A stretch of 26,975 bases of DNA from NCBI GenBank assembly GCA_041659105.1, contig JBAZYX010000051.1:1-26975 (forward strand). Reading direction: 5' to 3'. The position numbers were made by a program, and so were the translations under genes. Shown piece after piece: positions 1 through 7,030 of this stretch (the first letter of the stretch is position 1; every line of letters starts with the position of its first letter). A model generated the notes under the pieces. That model searched no databases. It was not told the DNA's origin and worked only from the letters and a program-made list of their open reading frames with translations. The DNA comes from CAIUKV01 sp041659105 (GTDB lineage: Bacteria > Actinomycetota > Acidimicrobiia > IMCC26256 > PALSA-555).

Positions 1-342
1 CACGTGCGCGGCCGAGATGTCACCCGCATCCAGGGCCTTCGCGGTCTGCTCGTGCGCAGCGACATGCCGCGCCGTGCGCACCAACGTCGACGCGTCCTGG
101 CGGGTCACCGGACACCGATGCGCCAACCACGCCACGGGGGAGAGCGCCCCATCGAGCGCCCACGCCTGCTCGGCATCCCACTCGCCCACAACCGCAATCA
201 CCAGGGCGCTCAGCCGCTCCTGCGCCGCGACCAGCTCCAACACCACCTCCGAGCGCGCCGCACCCGACCAACCCGACCGATCGACCCCGGCCGCCGCAGC
301 GACCGCCGACCGAACCCCCGAGAACGGATCATGATCGAACAT
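1..342 (-). CDS. DUF222 / 13E12-repeat family protein (HNH endonuclease type), N-terminal part, cut by window edge
   Basis: An uninterrupted minus-strand frame runs from ATG at 342 to the window edge (114 codons seen, no stop). It begins MFDHDPFSGVRSAVAAAAG and continues with the DUF222 pattern: an acidic/hydrophobic helix with VLELVAAQERLSALV, then GEWDAEQAW, VAWLAHRCPVTRQDAS, VRTARH and ALDAGDISAAHV. Full members of this family usually end in an HNH nuclease domain, which would lie outside the window. An in-frame ATG at 354 is an alternative start giving MIEH before the MFDHD. There is no Shine-Dalgarno sequence before either start, so leaderless translation is possible. The start codon at 342 sits inside an SOS-box palindrome. 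13E12 genes in mycobacteria are known to include LexA-controlled members, which fits. Confidence 0.8.
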   Translation of the reverse strand, partial: MFDHDPFSGVRSAVAAAAGVDRSGWSGAARSEVVLELVAAQERLSALVIAVVGEWDAEQAWALDGALSPVAWLAHRCPVTRQDASTLVRTARHVAAHEQTAKALDAGDISAAHV

Positions 343-350
343 GTGTTCGA
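335..350. promoter_or_regulatory. SOS box (LexA operator), perfect actinobacterial consensus
   Basis: TCGAAC-ATGT-GTTCGA matches the mycobacterial SOS box TCGAAC-N4-GTTCGA exactly. It is the core of a longer perfect inverted repeat at 331-354 (11-bp arms, 2-bp centre). It overlaps the start codon of the DUF222 gene on the minus strand. A weak -10-like CATGAT lies seven bases before the ATG at 342. LexA bound here would cover the promoter and start region. Confidence 0.8.
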
Positions 351-390
351 TCATGACATGGGGGTGTGACAGCTACCGGATCTGCCGGCG

Positions 391-1404
391 CTATGGCCGC
401 AGCAGGTCCGTCCAGCCCCGACGCTCGGCCAGCCAGCGGCGGGCCGCGTGCGCCTGGGCTGCGTGCAGGGTCCGCAGCTCGGGCACCAGCGAGCCGTCCG
501 CAGCGCCCGAGAAGTAGGTCAGCATCCCGGCCCAACCCGCGAGGAAGGCGTCGAACGCGTCCCGGGGGGCGTCTCCATGCCAGGGGTGCGCACGCCACAC
601 CGACTCGGGGTCCGGACCGCCCTGGGCCGCCACACCGGGGAGGAGGCACACCAGGTCGACCCACGGGGCCGCACGCGCCCCGAACGCCCAGTCGACCACG
701 TACACGTCGCGGTCGGTGAGGAGCAGGTTGTCGGCACGGAGGTCGAGGTGGACGAGCGAATCACCCTCGATCGCCGCGGGCCATGCGTCGTCCAGCGCGA
801 CGAGCTCCTCGAGGCGCAGCGCCCAGCGAGAGCCGAGGGCGGCGGTCCGCTCGGGGTCGTCTGCGATGTCGCCCCAGTGACTGAACCACGGACCCCACAT
901 CACGCCGGCGCCAGGCACCTCGGCCGGGGACGGCGTCAGGGCTTCCCCCATGGCGAGCGAGGCCGCGAGCACCCGGTCGAGGTCGTGCGCGGTCCACGGG
1001 TTGCTCGGTGGTCGGCCGTCGATCCAGTCGAAGACGAGCGCCAGCCAGTCGCCGTCGTCGACGGCGGCGAGCAGCCGGGGGAACGGCGGTCCGACCGGCA
1101 GGTGCGGCGCGATGTCGGCCTCGCGCTCGTAGAGGAACACCCAGCCGGGATGGGCCGACCGGGCCATGGCCTTCACGAACGCGCGCCGCCCGTCGGGTGT
1201 CTCCACCGAACCGGCGAAGCCGGGGGTGAACCCGCCGTCGACCGGGGTGGTCCGGACGACCTCGCCGGCGCCGACGACCGCGGCCACGTCCTTGCGGACC
1301 GCTTCGGGCAGCGCCGTCCAGGCGAGCCGTCGGGGCACTGCGTCCACGCCGCGGGAACGTAGTCCACGGGCGCGGTCGACCCTGGCGAAGCGCCGGTTCA
1401 GCAC
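391..1404 (-). CDS. Aminoglycoside phosphotransferase (APH)-fold kinase
   Basis: The 337-residue protein has the APH/choline-kinase fold signatures: Brenner motif H219-L-D221-L-R-A-D-N226, followed by the metal-binding D238-W in VYVVDWAFGARAAPWVDLV. A lysine near residue 78 (FVKAM) and E93/E95 (YEREADI) fit the N-lobe ATP site. The family phosphorylates small-molecule hydroxyls; the substrate cannot be read from sequence, and resistance is not implied. The GTG at 1404 has no clear ribosome site. A later GTG in the VDAVPRRLAWTALP segment could be the true start, since the first ~20 residues look non-conserved. It lies between the DUF222 gene and a dif-like site, downstream of the zeta toxin on the same strand but separated by about 134 bp, so it is probably not co-transcribed. 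Confidence 0.8.
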   Translation of the reverse strand: MLNRRFARVDRARGLRSRGVDAVPRRLAWTALPEAVRKDVAAVVGAGEVVRTTPVDGGFTPGFAGSVETPDGRRAFVKAMARSAHPGWVFLYEREADIAPHLPVGPPFPRLLAAVDDGDWLALVFDWIDGRPPSNPWTAHDLDRVLAASLAMGEALTPSPAEVPGAGVMWGPWFSHWGDIADDPERTAALGSRWALRLEELVALDDAWPAAIEGDSLVHLDLRADNLLLTDRDVYVVDWAFGARAAPWVDLVCLLPGVAAQGGPDPESVWRAHPWHGDAPRDAFDAFLAGWAGMLTYFSGAADGSLVPELRTLHAAQAHAARRWLAERRGWTDLLRP

Positions 1405-1465
1405 TCACCACGACCGAACCTGGGTGCGCCCGTCACGGAGCGGCTCCGCGCGAGCCTCGGTTAGA

Positions 1466-1493
1466 GTTGCCGATAATCCTCGTTATGTCAGTT
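1466..1493 (+). other. dif-like XerC/XerD recombination site
   Basis: The 28-bp site reads GTTGCCGATAA, a 6-bp centre TCCTCG, then TTATGTCAGTT. This is the 11-6-11 layout of dif. Against the E. coli dif arms (GGTGCGCATAA and TTATGTTAAAT) 8 of 11 positions match in each arm, including all positions next to the central region. The flanking DNA is otherwise non-coding and less GC-rich than its surroundings. It could be the chromosomal dif or a dif-like copy used by a XerCD-dependent mobile element. Confidence 0.6.
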
Positions 1494-1538
1494 ACGCCCG
1501 GGAGCCGTCCGAGCGGGGTGCCCGAGCCCGGTCCGCTC

Positions 1539-2135
1539 CTACTGCCCTGCCGACCGGAGCGGATCGGGCATCCAGTGGGGCCAGGCGGGATTGCCGCCGA
1601 GGTGCCCGTCGAGGAACACGGCGACCTCACGGAACGGCGTGACGGCGCGGGAGTTGTCGTAGACAAGCATCTCGTGGGCGACGACCACCGCGTCGGCCAG
1701 GATCGCGAACAGTCGCCCGTAGCGCTCCCGCACCTTGGTCTCCGGCGCGAAGTGCCCGCCGAGCGACACCCGGTTCGCGACCCGGGCCACGGCGAGCTCC
1801 ACCGGCACGGTCACCACGTGGAGGGTCAGCCGGTAGCCGGCGGCCCGGGCCTCCCGGAGCAGCTCGAGCTTCGACGGGTGGGAGAACACGGTTTCCGTCG
1901 CGAACGACCGCCGGGCGGAGATCCGGTGGGACCGCTCCTCGGCGGCGAGGGCGGCGGCCTCGTAGGCCGTCTCCGCCGGCCCGTCGGGCCAGCGCTCCCC
2001 GGCGATCACGTCGGCGTTGACGAGCTCCAGATGCGTGACCGGAGCCAGCAGCCGCTCGGAGAACGTCGTCTTCCCGGCGCCGTTCGGCCCGGCGATCACA
2101 TGGAGGACGGGATCCCTCGCCCCGGGCTCGGCCAC
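1539..2135 (-). CDS. Zeta-toxin family kinase (toxin of a type II TA pair)
   Basis: From GTG 2135 this gives 198 residues, the usual size for single-domain zeta-like kinases. Seen: Walker A GPNGAGKT (16-23), N40-A-D42 as the zeta substrate-binding Asp, FATETVFSHPSK (78-89) with the conserved E81, the switch segment RVANRVSLGGHFAPETKVRERY (118-139) with basic residues typical of the phosphate-binding arginines. Zeta/PezT enzymes phosphorylate UDP-N-acetylglucosamine; some relatives act on other substrates, so the exact reaction is inferred. The frame is open to 2342, but the extra upstream part is low-complexity and overlaps the antitoxin. It lies 41 bp behind the ParD-like antitoxin, so the two are probably co-transcribed. 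Confidence 0.83.
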   Translation of the reverse strand: MAEPGARDPVLHVIAGPNGAGKTTFSERLLAPVTHLELVNADVIAGERWPDGPAETAYEAAALAAEERSHRISARRSFATETVFSHPSKLELLREARAAGYRLTLHVVTVPVELAVARVANRVSLGGHFAPETKVRERYGRLFAILADAVVVAHEMLVYDNSRAVTPFREVAVFLDGHLGGNPAWPHWMPDPLRSAGQ

Positions 2136-2176
2136 CGTGGACCCGGCCGGTTCGGCCCGGGCCCGGCGGGACGGGC

Positions 2177-2572
2177 TCAGGAGGCGCTGCGGCGCGACCG
2201 GGGGCCGCGCTCCCCCGCCGGGGCGGGCGACCGCGTCACGACCTGCCCGTCGTCGTCGAGCTCGACCCAGGTGCGGCCCTCGGCGCCGAGCTCGGCGGCG
2301 AGGTCGGGCGTGCGGCGGCGGGCCTCGAGCCGGTCGGCCCACTCCGCCCGCACCACCGCCTGCTCCTCGGCGCCGAGGTCGTCGTAGGCCACGGCCCCGG
2401 CGAGCACGTCGGCGATCCGCCGGGCCGAGATGTGCTCCGACGCCTCGAGCTCCCGACCGATCCGGGCCCAGTGCGTGATCTGCTGGGACGCGGACCGGCT
2501 CATGACCTCTCCGGCGGCCTTGGCCGACGCGTACAGGTCGTCATCGATGCGCATCGGCGACGTCGTGCCCAT
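2177..2572 (-). CDS. ParD-like antitoxin
   Basis: The 131-residue protein starts MGTTSPMRIDDDLYASAK. Residues 6-50 match the ParD-like antitoxin pattern: a short beta strand (SPMRIDDDLY), then AGEVMSRSASQQITHWARIGRELEAS, a ribbon-helix-helix-type DNA-binding region. The C-terminal part is acidic and would be the toxin-binding segment, ending in a basic tail. ATG 2572 is preceded by a good ribosome site (GAGGAGG, about 6 bases upstream). The downstream neighbour is a zeta-type kinase, so this is the antitoxin and probable autorepressor of the pair. ParD-like plus zeta combinations occur in actinobacteria; classic zeta pairs use an unrelated epsilon antitoxin. Confidence 0.8.
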   Translation of the reverse strand: MGTTSPMRIDDDLYASAKAAGEVMSRSASQQITHWARIGRELEASEHISARRIADVLAGAVAYDDLGAEEQAVVRAEWADRLEARRRTPDLAAELGAEGRTWVELDDDGQVVTRSPAPAGERGPRSRRSAS

Positions 2573-2594
2573 CCCGCACCTCCTCGACAGGATC

Positions 2595-2623
2595 ACTGTA
2601 GCAATCTGCAACAGCGGAGTCCA
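2595..2623 (-). promoter_or_regulatory. Putative promoter of the ParD-like/zeta operon
   Basis: On the minus strand TGGACT (-35) and TACAGT (-10) are separated by exactly 17 bases. The start site would be about 15-20 bases upstream of the antitoxin ribosome site. Assignment is by motif only. Confidence 0.45.
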
Positions 2624-2734
2624 CGACGCCGAGAAATTCCCGGTCGAAGGCCAAACCTCCGCGCGGTGGCGAACGTGTCCTGCGCGGCGGCGTGTGCCCT
2701 CAACCCTGCCCCGGGCATCCCAGCACGCCGCCGT

Positions 2735-2770
2735 CGTTGTGGGCGGGGTTTCCGCACCCCGCCCACAACG
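2735..2770 (-). terminator. Stem-loop terminator after the DyP peroxidase gene
   Basis: A perfect 15-bp GC-rich stem (CGTTGTGGGCGGGGT and its complement) with a 6-base loop lies 33 bases after the DyP stop codon. There is no T tract, which is common for actinobacterial terminators. It separates the peroxidase from the toxin-antitoxin operon. The rest of 2573-2802 holds only the TA promoter. Confidence 0.7.
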
Positions 2771-2802
2771 CATCCCGCGGCCCGAGGCTCCGGCGCCGGA
2801 CC

Positions 2803-3696
2803 TCAGCCCAGGTCGGCCAGGGCCTCCAGCGACGGTGCGAAGTAGTACGCCCCGGTGACCGGCGTGGAGAAGTCGGTGAGATGGTCGTGGAGGCCGTCGC
2901 CGGTGGTGCCGAACATGCGGGCGAGCATCTTGTCGAACCGGCTCGGGTCGGCCGAGAAGCCCACGAACTGGAGGCCGTGCTCCCCCACCGTCCCGAAGGG
3001 GGTCGACCTCCGGTAGATCTCCAGCTCCTCGCCGTCCTCCTCGATCACCACGCGGGCGATGTGCGCGGTGTCGGGCTTCTGGTCGTCGTCGAGCTCGACG
3101 CTGTCGGCCTTCCTGCGGCCGATGACGCCCTCCTGCTCCTCGAGGCTCAGTGCGTGGAAGGCGCCGAGGTGGTGCACCCACCGCTGGAGGATCACGAAGC
3201 TGCCGCCGGCGCCGGGACCCTCGGCCACGACCGCCACCCCGGGCGCCTCGTGCGCCGGCGGGTTCTCCGTCCCGTCGATGAACCCGGTGAGGTCGCGGCT
3301 GTCGAGGTAGACGAACGACGGCTGCTCGGTGGCGAGCGTGGCCACCCGGGCGAGCGCGACCACCACGGCCCGGGCGATGTCGAACACGACGTCGTACGAC
3401 GCGCCGTGCGCCCAGACGTACACGTCGTGCTGGGTGGCCGGGGCGACGTGCGCGCCCTGGATCGGGGCGAAGTCGTGGAGGTCCTCGGGCGCGTCGTCGG
3501 CCGCGAGCCGGCGCCAGAGCGCGGGGCCGAAGGCGACGACGAGGTTCACCCCCCCGGCGGTGACCGCCGGCTCGCGCAGGGCCGCCACGGCCTCGCCGAT
3601 CGCCGCGGGATCGCTGGAGCTGCAGTCGAACTCGAGGTGGTAGTGCGCGGGGGTCCCCTGGGCGAAGATGCCGGGCTGGGCGGTGCGTTCGGTCAT
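2803..3696 (-). CDS. DyP-type haem peroxidase
   Basis: The 297-residue protein carries the DyP signature GFIDGTENP (138-146) with the distal Asp at 141. The proximal haem-ligand candidate is H212 in PDTAHIARVV, and R230 lies in IYRRSTPFGTVGEHGLQFVGFS. Length and motifs fit the compact P/B-type class (YfeX-like). No Tat or Sec signal is visible, so it is probably cytoplasmic or cargo of an encapsulin; no encapsulin gene lies in the window. The C-terminus (APSLEALADLG) is not an obvious encapsulin-targeting tail. The enzyme oxidises dyes, porphyrins or similar donors with peroxide; the natural substrate is unknown. It is the next gene after gcvP, 46 bp downstream, and may be read through from it. 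Confidence 0.92.
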   Translation of the reverse strand: MTERTAQPGIFAQGTPAHYHLEFDCSSSDPAAIGEAVAALREPAVTAGGVNLVVAFGPALWRRLAADDAPEDLHDFAPIQGAHVAPATQHDVYVWAHGASYDVVFDIARAVVVALARVATLATEQPSFVYLDSRDLTGFIDGTENPPAHEAPGVAVVAEGPGAGGSFVILQRWVHHLGAFHALSLEEQEGVIGRRKADSVELDDDQKPDTAHIARVVIEEDGEELEIYRRSTPFGTVGEHGLQFVGFSADPSRFDKMLARMFGTTGDGLHDHLTDFSTPVTGAYYFAPSLEALADLG

Positions 3697-3742
3697 GCGT
3701 CAATTCTGACGTACGCCGCGCACCACCGGGACCGGCGCGGGA

Positions 3743-6631
3743 TCACCCCTCGGCGTACGCCTCGACGGGTGGGCACGCGCACACGAGGTTGCGGTCGCCG
3801 AAGGCCTGGTCGATCCGGCTCACCGGCGGGAAGTACTTGTCGCCCAGGGCGCCGCCGCCGGGGTTCGCGCCCATGGACCGCGGGTAGGCCCGGGTCCACT
3901 CGTCGCCGGTCACGTCCTCGGCCGGGTGCGGGGCATGGCGGAGGGGACTGTCGTCCGCACTCCACTCCCCCCGCTCCACCGCGGCGATCTCCTGGCGGAT
4001 CGCGATCATTGCGTCGCAGAAGCGATCGAGCTCGAACCGGCTCTCCGACTCCGTCGGCTCCACCATCAGCGTGCCCGCCACCGGGAACGACATCGTCGGC
4101 GCGTGGAAGCCGAAGTCGATGAGCCGCTTGGCGACGTCCTCCGCGGTCACGCCGGTGGCCGCGGTGATCGGGCGCAGGTCGAGGATGCACTCGTGCGCGA
4201 CCAGCCCCTGGGGCCCGCTGTAGAGGACCGGGAAGTGCGGGCCGAGGCGGGCGGCCACGTAGTTCGCGTTCAGCACCGCGACCTCGGTGGCCCGGCGCAG
4301 TCCGTCGGGGCCCATCATCCGGACGTAGGCCCACGGGATCGGCAGGATCCCGGCCGAGCCCCAGGCCGCGCCCGAGATCGGGCCCACCCCGGACGCCGGG
4401 CCGGCGTCCGCCTGCAGCGGGTGGTTGGGCAGGTACGGCGCCAGGTGCGCCCGTACGCCGATCGGGCCAACGCCCGGTCCCCCACCGCCGTGCGGGATGC
4501 AGAACGTCTTGTGGAGGTTCAGGTGGCTCACGTCGGCGCCGAGCCACCCCGGCCGGGCGAGACCGACGAGCGCGTTGAGGTTGGCGCCGTCGAGGTACAC
4601 CTGGCCGCCCCGCGCGTGGACGATGTCGCACACCTCGCGGATGTGCTCCTCGTAGACGCCGTGGGTCGACGGGTAGGTGACCATGAGGGCGCTGAGGTCG
4701 GCCGCGTGCTCGTCGGCCTTGACCCGCAGGTCCTCGAGGTCGACGTTGCCGTCGTCGTCGCACTTCACGACGACGACCTTCATGCCGCACATCGCCGCGC
4801 TCGCGGCATTGGTGCCGTGCGCGCTCGCCGGGATCAGGCACACGTCGCGCGCCGCGTCGCCGTTGGCGCGGTGGAAGGCGCGGATCGCGAGCAGCCCCGC
4901 GAACTCGCCCTGCGAGCCCGCGTTGGGCTGGAGCGACACGGCGTCGTACCCGGTCACCTCGGCCAGCCAGGCCTCGAGGTCGGCGAACAGGCGCCGGTAG
5001 CCCGCGGCCTGGTCGATCGGCACGAACGGATGGAGGTTCGCGAACTCGGGCCAGGTGATCGGCGCCATCTCGGCGGTGGCGTTGAGCTTCATCGTGCACG
5101 AGCCGAGCGGGATCATCGTGCGGTCGAGGGCGAGGTCGCGGTCGGCCAGGCGCCGGAGGTACCGCAGCATCTCGGTCTCGGAGTGGTACCGGGAGAACAC
5201 CGGGTGGGTGAGGAACTCGCTCGTGCGGTGCAGCCCGGCCGGGATGCCATCGGACGCCTGGCCGTCGAGGTTGTCGACCGCGGCCTCGTCACCGGGGAAG
5301 CCGAACGCGTCCCACACCGCGGCGACCGTCGCGCGGGTGGACGTCTCGTCGAGGGCGATCGCGAGCATGTCGCCGTCGACCTCACGCAGGTTCAGGCCGA
5401 GGTCGCGCGCCGCGCCCGCGACGTGGCCGGCCCGGCCGGGGACGCGGACGGTCAGCGTGTCGAAGTGGTGCGGCGTGAGGACCTCCACCCCACCGCGGCG
5501 CAGGCCCTCGGCCAGCACCGACGCGAGCCGGTGGGTCCGGGCGGCGATGCGACGCAGGCCCTCGGGTCCGTGGTACATCGCGTAGAGCGCGCTGATCACC
5601 GACAGCAGGACCTGCGCGGTGCAGATGTTGCTGGTCGCCTTCTCCCTACGGATGTGCTGCTCGCGCGTCTGGAGCGCGAGCCGCAGCGCGGGCCGCCCGC
5701 CCGCGTCGAGCGACACGCCCACGAGCCGGCCCGGCAGGTTGCGGACGTAGGCCTCGCGGGTGCCCATGAAGCCGGCGTGCGGGCCGCCGAAGCCCAGGGG
5801 CACGCCGAAGCGCTGGGCCGAGCCCACCACCGCGTCGGCCCCCCACTCCCCCGGCGGGGTGAGCATGGTGCAGGCGAGCAGGTCGGTCGCGGCGACCACG
5901 AGCACGCCCTGCGCGTGGAGGACGTCGACGAGCGCTCGGGGGTCGCGCACGGCGCCACTGGAGCCGGGGTACTGGAGGAGCGCGCCGAACACCCCACCAC
6001 TCGGGATGTCGCTGTCGGGGTCCCCCACCACCACCTGCACGCCGAGCGGCTCGGCCCGGGTCTCGACCACCGCGATCGTCTGCGGGTGGGTGTCGACGTC
6101 GACGAAGAACACGTCGCCGGCCTTGCCGTTGATGCGGTGGCACATCGCCATGGCCTCGGCCGCGGCGGTCGGCTCGTCGAGCAGCGACGCGTTGGCGACC
6201 TCGGTGCCGGTGAGGTCGGTGACCATCGTCTGGAAGTTGAGGAGCACCTCGAGCCGGCCCTGGCTGATCTCGGGCTGGTACGGCGTGTACGCGGTGTACC
6301 AGGCCGGGTTCTCGAGGACGTTGCGCAGGATCACGCCCGGCGTGATCGTGTTCGCGTAGCCGAGCCCGATGAGCGAGGTGAGCACCTCGTTCTCCGACGC
6401 CAGCTCCCGCAGGCTCGCGAGCATCTCGGCCTCGGTGAGCGCCGCCGGGAGGTTCATCGGCGTGCGGTCGCGGATCGTCTCGGGGACCGCGGCGTCGACC
6501 AACGCGTCGAGGGATGCATGGCCGAGGGTCGCGAGCATCGCGGCGACGTCGGCGGGGTCGGGGCCGATGTGACGGGCCGCGAAGGCGTCCTGGTCGAGCG
6601 CATCCAGCTCGGTGAGGCGCGGGGTCGACAT
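3743..6631 (-). CDS. gcvP: Glycine dehydrogenase (aminomethyl-transferring), P protein of the glycine cleavage system
   Basis: The 962-residue protein has the length of the single-chain bacterial P protein, containing both GcvP halves. It decarboxylates glycine and transfers the aminomethyl group to the lipoyl arm of GcvH. The PLP lysine is K708 in SHLNLHKTFCIPHGGGGPG; nearby are the conserved PASAHGTNAAS (601-611), LDGANLNA and, in the N-half, FARRHIGP-like AARHIGPDPADV and YTPYQPEISQGRLE. ATG 6631 is chosen because it follows GAGGAG and leads directly into the family N-terminus; the frame is open further upstream through the riboswitch leader, which is not coding. A tandem glycine riboswitch precedes it. 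gcvT lies upstream beyond a terminator, and gcvH is about 7 kb away, so gcvP has its own glycine-controlled transcript. Confidence 0.97.
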   Translation of the reverse strand: MSTPRLTELDALDQDAFAARHIGPDPADVAAMLATLGHASLDALVDAAVPETIRDRTPMNLPAALTEAEMLASLRELASENEVLTSLIGLGYANTITPGVILRNVLENPAWYTAYTPYQPEISQGRLEVLLNFQTMVTDLTGTEVANASLLDEPTAAAEAMAMCHRINGKAGDVFFVDVDTHPQTIAVVETRAEPLGVQVVVGDPDSDIPSGGVFGALLQYPGSSGAVRDPRALVDVLHAQGVLVVAATDLLACTMLTPPGEWGADAVVGSAQRFGVPLGFGGPHAGFMGTREAYVRNLPGRLVGVSLDAGGRPALRLALQTREQHIRREKATSNICTAQVLLSVISALYAMYHGPEGLRRIAARTHRLASVLAEGLRRGGVEVLTPHHFDTLTVRVPGRAGHVAGAARDLGLNLREVDGDMLAIALDETSTRATVAAVWDAFGFPGDEAAVDNLDGQASDGIPAGLHRTSEFLTHPVFSRYHSETEMLRYLRRLADRDLALDRTMIPLGSCTMKLNATAEMAPITWPEFANLHPFVPIDQAAGYRRLFADLEAWLAEVTGYDAVSLQPNAGSQGEFAGLLAIRAFHRANGDAARDVCLIPASAHGTNAASAAMCGMKVVVVKCDDDGNVDLEDLRVKADEHAADLSALMVTYPSTHGVYEEHIREVCDIVHARGGQVYLDGANLNALVGLARPGWLGADVSHLNLHKTFCIPHGGGGPGVGPIGVRAHLAPYLPNHPLQADAGPASGVGPISGAAWGSAGILPIPWAYVRMMGPDGLRRATEVAVLNANYVAARLGPHFPVLYSGPQGLVAHECILDLRPITAATGVTAEDVAKRLIDFGFHAPTMSFPVAGTLMVEPTESESRFELDRFCDAMIAIRQEIAAVERGEWSADDSPLRHAPHPAEDVTGDEWTRAYPRSMGANPGGGALGDKYFPPVSRIDQAFGDRNLVCACPPVEAYAEG

Positions 6632-6718
6632 GGGGGGCTCCTCGGTTCCGGCCCACTCCCAACCGGCGGGAGCGGGCGCGCGGGTCCACAGCCCGGGCCC
6701 TCTGCCCGGTGCCGCTCC

Positions 6719-6940
6719 CCTCTGTCGTGGGAACCTGAGAGATTCGCCCCGCCCCCGGTTGCCCGGGTGCGGAACTTTCCCCGTCGGTGAGGTGGGCGAG
6801 CCCACCTGCTCTCCAGAGTCGCCTGTTCCGAGCGGTTCGTGGGCCTGAGAGTTTCCGGGAGTGGTTGCTCCTTCGGCGTCCGTGGCGCCCCACTCCCCCA
6901 CTCCTGGAGGGGTGCGAAACCGTGGACTCTCCCGCCCGGC
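6719..6940 (-). promoter_or_regulatory. Tandem glycine riboswitch upstream of gcvP
   Basis: The 399-bp leader between gcvP (start 6631) and gcvT contains both glycine aptamers, read on the minus strand. Aptamer 1 (about 6841-6935): GGGAGAGT of P1 (6933-6926), GCCGAAGGAGCAA (6877-6865) and ACTCTCAGGCCC (6852-6841). Aptamer 2 (about 6719-6820): GACTCTGGAGAGCAGG (6820-6805), CACCGACGGGGAAAGT (6789-6774) and ATCTCTCAGGTTCCCACGAC (6743-6724). These conserved blocks and the tandem layout with a short linker are diagnostic. GC-rich sequence from 6718 down to the ribosome site would form the expression platform. Glycine riboswitches usually turn on glycine cleavage genes when glycine is abundant. Confidence 0.95.
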
Positions 6941-6973
6941 GTCAGCGGCGTATGTGGCTCCGAGCGTAACCCC

Positions 6974-7019
6974 TGTTTGGACGTTTCGTCGGCCCATGGC
7001 CCGACGAAACGTCCAAACA
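6974..7019 (-). terminator. Strong terminator hairpin after gcvT
   Basis: A perfect 19-bp stem (TGTTTGGACGTTTCGTCGG and its complement) with an 8-base loop begins 12 bases after the gcvT stop codon. The loop can add a GGCC/GGCC pairing. It isolates the gcvT operon from the riboswitch-controlled gcvP transcript. The arms are AT-richer than the surroundings. Confidence 0.85.
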
Positions 7020-7030
7020 CACGAGGGGGG

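Noticed and set aside
1405..1538. Small coding gene between the APH gene and the zeta gene
   Set aside because: No frame has a ribosome site and family-like product; the dif-like site explains the AT-richer patch.
2177..3703. Single 508-residue protein joining the ParD-like antitoxin to an upstream part
   Set aside because: The upstream part is a frame shadow of the DyP gene and crosses its terminator; the antitoxin has its own ribosome site at 2572.
3926..6790. Very long plus-strand open frame opposite gcvP
   Set aside because: Its product is a low-complexity Arg/Val/Glu/His-rich mirror of gcvP; the long frame results from high GC content in the third codon position.
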